A stretch of DNA of 6,206 nt, taken from positions 1-6,206 of the forward strand of contig JASLJP010000126.1 of assembly GCA_030152425.1 (NCBI GenBank). The letters are read 5' to 3'. Below are positions 1 to 4,586 of the stretch, piece after piece (position 1 is the first letter of the stretch; each line of letters opens with the position of its first letter). Under the pieces are notes generated by a model. The model was given only the letters and a program-made list of their open reading frames with translations. It was not told where the DNA came from and did not search any database. This DNA comes from Aquirhabdus sp. Its GTDB lineage: Bacteria; Pseudomonadota; Gammaproteobacteria; Pseudomonadales; Moraxellaceae. Made by a program: the position numbers and the translations under genes.

Positions 1-197
1 CGCACCCCACGGCGCGCGCACTCCGCTTCGGCATCGGTGAGGCGTGTCGCGATGGAGTGGGTATGTGTGTCATGCAGGCTATGGTCATGACTGTGATGTT
101 TGATGCTGTGGTCGTGCTGATGATGACCATACATACACTGACCCGCCGCATGTGGATCTGCAGCAGTCGGCTGGGGTTGGATTTGTTTGATGGCCAT
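1..197 (-). CDS. zur: Zinc uptake regulator Zur (Fur family), N-terminal part, cut by left window edge
   Basis: Partial minus-strand gene of which only the first 65 codons are visible. After a polar N-terminus, residues 25-47 hold 11 histidines (HHQHDHS, HHSHDHS, HDTHTHS clusters). The frame then enters LTDAEAECARRGVR, typical of the first helix of Fur/Zur proteins just before the winged-helix DNA-binding domain. Family knowledge: Zur is a cytoplasmic zinc-sensing repressor of zinc-import genes, commonly divergent from znuA and followed by znuC and znuB; those would lie off the left edge. Two in-frame ATGs exist (203 and 197). I choose 197 because GAGGG sits 7 bases before it but only one base before 203, and a TAA lies in frame upstream with no other start codon between. 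The His-rich extension is much longer than the short HDHSHC-type motif I recall in Pseudomonas Zur. The family call rests on this short segment plus the znuA neighbour; another Fur-family member is possible but less likely. Confidence 0.85.
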   Translation of the reverse strand, partial: MAIKQIQPQPTAADPHAAGQCMYGHHQHDHSIKHHSHDHSLHDTHTHSIATRLTDAEAECARRGV

Positions 198-204
198 GGC
201 CATG

Positions 205-209
205 CCCTC
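205..209 (-). promoter_or_regulatory. Ribosome binding site of zur (decides start)
   Basis: The minus strand reads GAGGG here. Spacing to the ATG at 197 is 7 bases, within the usual range. Spacing to the in-frame ATG at 203 is one base, too close for normal initiation. This favours the second ATG and a protein two residues shorter. Confidence 0.55.
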
Positions 210-245
210 ATCAGTGGTGGCGCTGCATGATGTCTTACGCGCACG

Positions 246-266
246 TTATGTAATAGTGTAACATAA
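246..266. promoter_or_regulatory. Candidate Zur operator in the divergent zur-znuA gap
   Basis: A 21-base imperfect palindrome centred on base 256, with perfect 6-base outer arms TTATGT and ACATAA. Its inner 17 bases (248-264, ATGTAATAGTGTAACAT) match the gammaproteobacterial Zur consensus as I recall it (ATGTTATAATATAACAT) at 14 of 17 positions. It lies midway between the divergent starts of zur (197) and znuA (292), so one bound dimer could block both promoters. A possible znuA -10 element, CATAAT (262-267), overlaps its right arm, but no convincing -35 was found. The operator role is inferred from sequence and context. Confidence 0.7.
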
Positions 267-291
267 TGCCTGAATTTAGGTTGAGATCACC

Positions 292-1161
292 ATGAGCAAG
301 CAGGTATATCAAAAGGGCATGTCCATTGTACATTGGGTGGGCATGGCATTGCTGCTGCAACTGTGCGGACTGCAGTCTGCACAGGCCGGCACTCTGGTGG
401 CGACCACACATCCGCTGTACCTGATCGCCAAGGCCGTGACACAGGGCATCGAGACGCCCGTCGCGCTGTTGCCCGAGGCGTCCAGTGGTCACGACATCAG
501 TCTCAAGCCCTCCGACCGCCTGTTGCTCAAAAACGCCGACTTTGTGGTTTGGTTTGGCCGCGACTACGAGTCCTCGTTGACCAATCTGCTCGAACATCAG
601 CGTAATGCGGTTGCCTTGTTTGACCTCAAGGCATTTCGGCGCTTACCGCTGCGCGATTTACAGGGACGGCCGATAGCAGGCACGCTCGATCCACATATCT
701 GGCTTGACCCGGCCAATGCCGTCGGCATCGCCTATGCCATCGCCGCGGTACGCGCCCAGCAATTCCCGAAATTAGCTCCACAATATCTCCACAATGCTGA
801 AAAGTTCAGCCAAGCCCTCCTTGCTGTCGCTGCACAGGAGCGGGCGAATTCACCGCGGACTTACTGGGCGTATCACGACGCTTACCAGTACCTCGAACCG
901 GCCGTTCAACTGCGGTTTGCCGGTGCGCTGACCAGCGATCCGGACCTGCCGCCTGCCGCGGGACAACTGGTCTGGCTGAGCCAGCATCGCCCGCATGCCG
1001 AGACCATGTGTTTGTTTGTTGAGCGCCCGCTAAGCCCCGCCCTGATTGAAAAGCTGCGTCCGATAGAGTCCTATCCGATCGACGAAGTGATGACCGATGC
1101 CCATGATTTTGTCCAAGGGTGGCAGGCGCTGGTGCGTGAATTAAAAACCTGTAAACCGTGA
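292..1161 (+). CDS. znuA: Zinc ABC transporter periplasmic substrate-binding protein ZnuA
   Basis: A 289-residue cluster A-I (zinc/manganese type) solute-binding protein that should capture periplasmic Zn2+ and pass it to the ZnuB/ZnuC importer. Residues 1-32 form a Sec signal peptide (hydrophobic core around VGMALLLQLCGL, likely cut after AQA at 30-32). The three histidines aligning with E. coli ZnuA zinc ligands are present: H67 (SGHDISLKPSD), H135 (DPHIWLDP) and H195 (YHDAYQYLE). C240 and C287 match the family's C-terminal disulfide pair. Two differences stand out. The His/Asp-rich loop normally preceding the second ligand is reduced to a short stretch (about 116-134) with no histidine. 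The Glu next to the first ligand in E. coli is Gly66 here. The start at 292 gives a proper signal peptide and has weak AGG/GAG sequence upstream. Spacing to zur and the palindrome between them suggest Zur control. ZnuA is favoured over a manganese-binding relative because of the zur neighbour and the HDAYxY motif. Confidence 0.93.
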   Translation: MSKQVYQKGMSIVHWVGMALLLQLCGLQSAQAGTLVATTHPLYLIAKAVTQGIETPVALLPEASSGHDISLKPSDRLLLKNADFVVWFGRDYESSLTNLLEHQRNAVALFDLKAFRRLPLRDLQGRPIAGTLDPHIWLDPANAVGIAYAIAAVRAQQFPKLAPQYLHNAEKFSQALLAVAAQERANSPRTYWAYHDAYQYLEPAVQLRFAGALTSDPDLPPAAGQLVWLSQHRPHAETMCLFVERPLSPALIEKLRPIESYPIDEVMTDAHDFVQGWQALVRELKTCKP

Positions 1162-1171
1162 GTGTGATCGA

Positions 1172-1218
1172 GGGTGATTTAGCGCTTTTACACTTCTTTA
1201 CATAGCGCTAAGACACCC
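1172..1218. repeat. Imperfect inverted repeat (stem-loop) downstream of znuA
   Basis: The arms GGGTG (1172-1176) plus TTAGCGCT (1179-1186) pair with AGCGCTAA (1204-1211) plus CACCC (1214-1218). This gives 13 base pairs interrupted by a 2x2 internal loop, with a 17-base AT-rich apical loop. It begins 10 bases after the znuA stop. No T-run follows directly on either strand, so it is not a textbook intrinsic terminator. It may mark or protect the znuA mRNA 3' end, or separate znuA from the atp promoter. The pairing is seen; the role is inferred. Confidence 0.5.
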
Positions 1219-1291
1219 GATGTTGCAGTAAAAAAGGGTGCAAAAAGACACCTGTCTATTAATTAAAAAGCAATCATTACCGCCGCTGCCC

Positions 1292-1320
1292 TTGCAACAA
1301 AGCCGTTACATAACTATAAT
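1292..1320 (+). promoter_or_regulatory. Main sigma-70-type promoter of the atp operon
   Basis: TTGCAA (1292-1297, 4 of 6 matches to TTGACA) is separated by exactly 17 bases from a perfect TATAAT (1315-1320). An A/T-rich stretch just upstream (about 1257-1270) could act as an UP element. Initiation near 1327 would give a leader of about 100 bases before atpI. It is the best promoter in the window and is correctly placed and oriented for the operon. Confidence 0.75.
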
Positions 1321-1428
1321 GAGCGCGCCCTAAAGTGGTGAAATTTCGAACACTTATACAGGTGTGCGTCAGCGCGCGACTGTACGGGGTGTATATGCAG
1401 CACACGATTAAGCCGGTATGGATGGTTG

Positions 1429-1821
1429 ATGACGAAGCCCAGTCCTTTGATACAGCTTAAGTTTCCCGTGGGGTTGGTCGCAACCCAAGCCGCGATGATT
1501 GTGCTGGTTGCCTTGGTTGCGAGTGCCGTTTTCGGTCTGCAATTGGGCAAGAGTGCCGCGATCGGCGCGCTGATCAGTTGGTTGGCCAGTGGTTATGTGG
1601 CATTGAAGGCCTTTCGCCATGGTGGGAATCCGCGCTTGATGTTGGCGGGCTTTTATCAGGGTCTGTTGGGTAAGTTTGTCATTATTGGTGCCGGTTTTTT
1701 TGTGGCGTTTCGCACGGTCGCCGATCTTTCGCCGCTTGCCCTGTTGTTTGGTTTTATTGCCGTGCAGGCCGTAGGCTGGTTTTATCCGCTGTGGTTTGAT
1801 CGTAGTCAGCGCAATACCTGA
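1429..1821 (+). CDS. atpI: ATP synthase protein I, assembly factor AtpI
   Basis: A 130-residue, poorly conserved membrane protein encoded first in the atp operon. Four hydrophobic segments are visible at about 13-36, 43-62, 76-96 and 101-122, with a short basic C-terminus (FDRSQRNT). Family knowledge: AtpI is not part of the finished enzyme. It interacts with the c-subunit and helps c-ring assembly, in some bacteria also magnesium handling. Length and topology fit the family, and its place just before atpB supports the call more than any motif does. I take the ATG at 1429 rather than the TTG immediately before it. The ribosome site is weak (GGATGG a few bases upstream), which fits a protein needed in small amounts. 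The gap to the next gene is unusually long. Confidence 0.85.
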   Translation: MTKPSPLIQLKFPVGLVATQAAMIVLVALVASAVFGLQLGKSAAIGALISWLASGYVALKAFRHGGNPRLMLAGFYQGLLGKFVIIGAGFFVAFRTVADLSPLALLFGFIAVQAVGWFYPLWFDRSQRNT

Positions 1822-2079
1822 GGTGTAGTGCAGATGCCAGCGGTGTAAGACGTGAATGAGGTATATCGTCATCTAGATGACTTGTCCGCCCTGTAGTCTG
1901 TGATGCCGTCGTTTAAGCCTGTAAGCTGGGTTGTAAAAATAGCGCAAAGCGCAAGAAGTATGGGGCAAACGTCACGCTGTGTGGCGCTGGGTAGGGTTGG
2001 TTTTTTAGGCGGCGCTCATGGTGTCGACCTTGTACAGTATTTTAGAGTTTTGAGTCTGGGACTTTGCTGATGTGTCCGA

Positions 2080-2109
2080 TTGACACGCAGATTGCTTAGA
2101 TTTTATTAG
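2080..2109 (+). promoter_or_regulatory. Candidate internal promoter before atpB
   Basis: A perfect TTGACA (2080-2085) is followed after 18 bases by TATTAG (2104-2109), 4 of 6 matches to TATAAT. It sits in the AT-rich end of the long atpI-atpB gap, with predicted initiation about 30 bases before the atpB start. It would give a transcript of the enzyme's structural genes without atpI. The -10 is imperfect, so this is a candidate only. Confidence 0.45.
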
Positions 2110-2133
2110 TTTTCATATTAACTTAGTCTTATT

Positions 2134-2138
2134 AGGTG
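2134..2138 (+). promoter_or_regulatory. Ribosome binding site of atpB (decides start)
   Basis: AGGTG stands 6 bases before the ATG at 2145. An in-frame GTG at 2136 would lie inside this site and add MCP to the protein, so the ATG at 2145 is the better start. Confidence 0.7.
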
Positions 2139-2144
2139 TGCCCA

Positions 2145-3020
2145 ATGGCTGAACAGCAGACACTCACCTCCGCCGAGTATATTACCCACCATCTCACCCA
2201 TTTAACCTATGGTAAAGATCCAGTGACCGGTAACTGGCAACTGGCCCATAACGCAGCAGAGTCAAAGGCCATGGGCTTCGCCGCCTTCAACCTCGATTCG
2301 CTGGGTTGGTCAATTGCATTAGGTCTGGTCTTTTGCGTGGCCTTTGGTCTGCTGGCACGTCGTGCTACAGCCGGTGTGCCCGGTGGCTTTCAAGCCTTTG
2401 TGGAAATGATCATTGAGTTTGTCGACACCAGCGTACGCGATACCTTTCATGGTACCTCGAAGCTGATCGCACCACTGGCGCTGACCATTTTCGTCTGGAT
2501 CTTCCTGATGAACTTCATGGACTTGATCCCCGTCGACTTCATTCCACGTGCTGCTCAGTGGATCGGTGCAACCTTCTTTGGTGCTGATCCACATCATGTG
2601 TTCTTTAAAGTGGTGCCGACCACCGATCCGAACATCACCATGGGTATGGCGTTGACTGTATTTGCACTGAATATCTTCTATGCGATTAAAGTAAAAGGTG
2701 TGGGCGGTTTTGTTGGTGAGCTCACCATGCAGCCGTTCCAAGCCAAAAACAAGCTGATCCAGGCGGTACTGATGCCGATCAACTTTGTTTTGGAAATGAT
2801 CGTATTCATCGCCCGTCCTGTGTCGCTGGCACTGCGGTTGTTCGGCAACATGTACGCCGGTGAGCTGATCTTCATTCTGATTTGTTTGCTGCCATTCTGG
2901 CTGCAGTGGTCGTTGTCTGTGCCTTGGGCAATCTTCCATATCTTGATCATCACCCTGCAGGCGTTCATCTTTATGATGCTGACGATCGTGTATCTGGCGA
3001 TGGCGGTCGAGAAACATTAA
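2145..3020 (+). CDS. atpB: F1Fo ATP synthase subunit a (AtpB)
   Basis: A 291-residue inner-membrane subunit forming the two proton half-channels beside the c-ring. Its essential arginine is R231, in the family signature SLALRLFGNMYAGELIF (about 227-243), followed by the conserved E240. The last helix carries HILIITLQAFIFMMLTIVYL, in which H265 and Q272 match the conserved polar channel residues (E. coli H245 and Q252). Earlier hydrophobic segments include about 52-70, 108-127 and 168-182. The protein is about 20 residues longer than the 271-residue E. coli subunit; much of the difference seems to be in the loop at about 134-165. The start at 2145 is set by the AGGTG site. It is followed by a hairpin and a U-rich leader before atpE, fitting the different amounts of a (one) and c (about ten) needed per enzyme. 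Confidence 0.98.
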   Translation: MAEQQTLTSAEYITHHLTHLTYGKDPVTGNWQLAHNAAESKAMGFAAFNLDSLGWSIALGLVFCVAFGLLARRATAGVPGGFQAFVEMIIEFVDTSVRDTFHGTSKLIAPLALTIFVWIFLMNFMDLIPVDFIPRAAQWIGATFFGADPHHVFFKVVPTTDPNITMGMALTVFALNIFYAIKVKGVGGFVGELTMQPFQAKNKLIQAVLMPINFVLEMIVFIARPVSLALRLFGNMYAGELIFILICLLPFWLQWSLSVPWAIFHILIITLQAFIFMMLTIVYLAMAVEKH

Positions 3021-3028
3021 TGCTTTAC

Positions 3029-3055
3029 GCCAGATCAGGCTCTGTCTGATCTGGC
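3029..3055 (+). repeat. Perfect 10-bp stem-loop between atpB and atpE
   Basis: GCCAGATCAG (3029-3038) and CTGATCTGGC (3046-3055) are exact reverse complements with a 7-base loop. The stem starts 9 bases after the atpB stop. No T-run follows, so it is not an intrinsic terminator. The likely role is mRNA processing or stabilisation separating the atpB end from the highly translated atpE message. The hairpin is seen; the role is inferred. Confidence 0.75.
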
Positions 3056-3078
3056 TCTATGATGTGTATGCACATTGA

Positions 3079-3132
3079 TTTTTGCTTTAACTTAAACTTA
3101 ACCTTGTTTTTTTGTTTTAACCAACCTTGAGG
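3079..3132 (+). promoter_or_regulatory. U-rich translation-enhancing leader and ribosome site of atpE
   Basis: The region is dominated by T and A (TTTTTGCTTTAACTTAAAC, then TTGTTTTTTTGTTTTAACC) and ends in a GAGG ribosome site (3129-3132), 9 bases before the ATG at 3142. The E. coli atpE leader is a known translational enhancer with a similar TTTTAAC segment ahead of GGAG (from memory). By analogy this would raise c-subunit synthesis. The ribosome site also shows that the in-frame TTG at 3127 is not the start. Confidence 0.6.
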
Positions 3133-3141
3133 TCACTCGAA

Positions 3142-3447
3142 ATGGAAAATTTAATCGGTCTAACAGCTATCGCTGGCGCCCTTCTGCTGGCATTTGGTGC
3201 ACTGGGTGCAGCGATTGGTATTGGTATCCTCGGTGGTCGTTTCATCGAAGCGATTGCACGCCAACCTGAGCTGGGTCCACAACTGCAAACCAAATTCTTC
3301 GTTGTTATGGGTCTGGTTGACGCCGTACCAATGATCGCTGTTGGTCTGGGTCTGTTCATTTTCTTCAGCAACCCATTCGTTGGTCAAGCTAAAGAAGCGG
3401 CTGCTACTGCACCTGTTGCTGTTGTTGCTCCTGCTGCGGCGCAATAA
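3142..3447 (+). CDS. atpE: F1Fo ATP synthase subunit c (AtpE) with C-terminal extension
   Basis: A 101-residue proteolipid of the rotating c-ring. Helix 1 (about 4-37) contains the glycine-rich GALGAAIGIGILGGRF. The polar loop facing the F1 stalk is RQPEL (40-44). Helix 2 (about 52-76) contains GLVDAVPMIAVGLGLF, with D60 as the proton-carrying acid. The sequence lacks the ES/T-type sodium-binding signature, so proton coupling is expected. The usual length is 79-82 residues, and related proteins I remember from Acinetobacter end at about NPFVG. Here reading continues past NPFVG (77-81) for 20 residues, QAKEAAATAPVAVVAPAAAQ, rich in Ala, Val and Pro. In this family the C-terminus faces the periplasm, so each ring would carry about ten such tails. 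The frame is uninterrupted and ends with TAA, with the atpF ribosome site following, so a simple frameshift seems unlikely but cannot be excluded from one sequence. Confidence 0.97.
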   Translation: MENLIGLTAIAGALLLAFGALGAAIGIGILGGRFIEAIARQPELGPQLQTKFFVVMGLVDAVPMIAVGLGLFIFFSNPFVGQAKEAAATAPVAVVAPAAAQ

Positions 3448-3479
3448 TCCTTTCCCCTTAACATACGAGAGGGAATACC

Positions 3480-3950
3480 ATGGATATTAATGCCACCCTG
3501 TTGGGTCAGATCATTGCATTTGCGCTGTTTGTCGGCTTCTGCATGAAATTCATCTGGCCTCCGCTGACTGGCGCCATTGCAGAACGTCAACGTAAAATCG
3601 CTGACGGCCTCAATGCGGCAGAAGCAGCAAAAGCTGAACTCGCGACTGCACACACCCAAGTGCAAGAAGAGTTGAATGCGTCTAAAGCGCAAACAGCACA
3701 ATTGATTGAACAGGCTAACCGCCGCGCGGCGCAACTGATCGAAGACGCACGCACTCAAGCAACTGCCGAAGGCGAGCGTATCCGCCAGCAAGCACGTGAG
3801 TCGATTGATCAAGAGATCAATCAAGCGCGTGAAGCACTGCGTGCTCAAGTTGCTGCATTGGCTGTTGCAGGTGCTGAACAGATCCTGCGCACCACAGTCG
3901 ATCAAAATGCCCACGCTGCTATGCTGAACAAGCTAGCTGCTGAACTGTAA
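3480..3950 (+). CDS. atpF: F1Fo ATP synthase subunit b (AtpF)
   Basis: A 156-residue peripheral-stalk subunit, the same length as E. coli b. One N-terminal membrane helix (about 5-27, NATLLGQIIAFALFVGFCMKF) is followed by the conserved WPPL (26-29) and R36. A long charged, alanine-rich helix (about 32-125) forms the dimeric coiled coil. The C-terminal VAGAEQIL (129-136) is the segment that meets the delta subunit. Two copies hold the alpha3beta3 head still while the c-ring turns. The start is supported by a strong GAGAGGGA ribosome site (3467-3474) 5 bases ahead. The gene lies 32 bases after atpE and 12 bases before atpH. Subunit b' (a second diverged copy) is not seen; the sequence is the ordinary b type. 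Confidence 0.98.
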   Translation: MDINATLLGQIIAFALFVGFCMKFIWPPLTGAIAERQRKIADGLNAAEAAKAELATAHTQVQEELNASKAQTAQLIEQANRRAAQLIEDARTQATAEGERIRQQARESIDQEINQAREALRAQVAALAVAGAEQILRTTVDQNAHAAMLNKLAAEL

Positions 3951-3962
3951 TCGAGGCGAATC

Positions 3963-4526
3963 ATGGCTGAACTTTCAACGCTAGCGCGCCCCTATGCCAA
4001 AGCCGCCTTTGCCTATGCCCTTGAACAAGGTGCAGGTGCAAATGGCGTCGATGCATGGTCCGGTGCTTTGCATAACGCAAGTGCGGTCGTTTTGGATCAG
4101 ACCTTTGGTGAGTTTTTGAAACGTCCTACCCTGAGCGCACAGCAACGGGTTAAGGCGATTTTGGATGTGCTCCAAGGTCAGTTGGGCGGTCAGATTGAAT
4201 CCGGTTTTGGCAACTTTTTGACTCAGCTTGCCGAACATGATCGTCTGTCGTTGTTGCCTGCGGTGTCTGCAGAGTTTGAACTGCAAAAAGCCCAAGGCTT
4301 GAATGAGACCGATGTTGTCATTGAGTCCGCCTTCGCGCTGACTGCTGAACAGCAACAACTGCTGAATGATCGCTTAGCGTCACATTTTGGTACCAAGATT
4401 AACAGTCAGGTTGAAATCAAACCTGAATTGATCGCCGGTGTAGTTATCCGCGCAGGCGACCAAGTCATCGACGACTCTGTCCTTGGCAAACTGGCAAAAC
4501 TCCGTACGAGTCTACTGGCTGGCTAA
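3963..4526 (+). CDS. atpH: F1Fo ATP synthase subunit delta (AtpH)
   Basis: A 187-residue soluble stator subunit that sits on top of the F1 head and binds the alpha N-termini and the b dimer (equivalent to mitochondrial OSCP). The N-terminus has the family opening LARPYAKAAFAYALEQ (7-22). The C-terminal region has VEIKPELIAGVVIRAGDQVIDDSV (150-173), the delta/OSCP signature area. It is about 10 residues longer than the 177-residue E. coli protein, with extra residues around 22-34 (GAGANGVDAWSG). A GAGG ribosome site (3953-3956) lies 6 bases before the ATG, and the 12-base gap from atpF suggests coupled translation. Confidence 0.97.
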   Translation: MAELSTLARPYAKAAFAYALEQGAGANGVDAWSGALHNASAVVLDQTFGEFLKRPTLSAQQRVKAILDVLQGQLGGQIESGFGNFLTQLAEHDRLSLLPAVSAEFELQKAQGLNETDVVIESAFALTAEQQQLLNDRLASHFGTKINSQVEIKPELIAGVVIRAGDQVIDDSVLGKLAKLRTSLLAG

Positions 4527-4532
4527 TCAGGC

Positions 4533-4553
4533 AGTAGCTCTAAAGCTATTTTT
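4533..4553 (+). repeat. Weak hairpin followed by five T between atpH and atpA
   Basis: TAGCT (4535-4539) pairs with AGCTA (4544-4548) around a CTAA loop. The stem extends by one G-U and one A-U pair to 4533/4550, and TTTTT runs 4549-4553. Position and T-run resemble an intrinsic terminator, but the stem is short and A/T-rich, and operon genes continue. At most it is a partial attenuator. The following A/T-rich bases (4549-4570) may instead serve as a ribosome-attracting leader for atpA. Confidence 0.4.
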
Positions 4554-4586
4554 AAAATATTTTTTAAAATCATTGAGGAAAGCGCA

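Larger units (their letters stand above)
1822..2144. other. Long atpI-atpB intergenic region, 323 bases
   Basis: No convincing gene is present. The longest plus-strand reading frame, 1903-2070 (55 codons from ATG), lacks a ribosome site and resembles nothing I recognise. Visible elements are a perfect 14-base palindrome GTCATCTAGATGAC (1868-1881), a 6-base-pair stem (1970-1975 with 1981-1986, one G-U) followed 14 bases later by six T (2001-2006), and a candidate promoter at 2080-2109. The last 45 bases are very A/T-rich. In E. coli, as I recall, this gap is only a few bases, so this spacing could make atpB onward partly independent of atpI. That consequence is inferred. Confidence 0.6.

Noticed and set aside
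235..597. A 120-codon minus-strand reading frame covering the zur-znuA gap and the start of znuA
   Set aside because: It would overlap the operator and znuA. The real minus-strand gene here is zur, starting at 197 in a frame with a clear Fur-type helix.
1234..1257. GGTG...CACC hairpin next to a T-run on the minus strand, like an intrinsic terminator
   Set aside because: The stem is only 4 base pairs, and no minus-strand gene ends here to need it.
1362..1405. Possible leader fold pairing GTGTGC with GCACAC upstream of atpI
   Set aside because: Only 6 base pairs with a 32-base interior that shows no good further pairing; no riboswitch class is recognisable.
1408..1872. A 154-codon minus-strand reading frame opposite atpI
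   Set aside because: It overlaps atpI almost completely; its composition looks like an antisense shadow of hydrophobic codons and it has no credible family resemblance.
1903..2070. A 55-codon plus-strand reading frame in the atpI-atpB gap
   Set aside because: There is no ribosome site before its ATG, no recognisable motif and no hydrophobic pattern of a known small protein; chance is the simpler explanation.
2319..3017. A 232-codon minus-strand reading frame opposite atpB
   Set aside because: It lies antisense to a clearly real subunit a gene, is His/Gln/Asp-rich as expected from reversed hydrophobic codons, and resembles no known protein.
3803..3822. GATTGATC-AAGA-GATCAATC inverted repeat inside atpF
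   Set aside because: It encodes ordinary coiled-coil residues (IDQEINQ) in a well-conserved gene; the symmetry is probably a codon coincidence.
4079..4087. AAGTGCGGT, identical to the Pasteurellaceae DNA-uptake core
   Set aside because: It occurs once, inside atpH, with no copy found on the other strand. Nothing else suggests Pasteurellaceae, so chance is likely.
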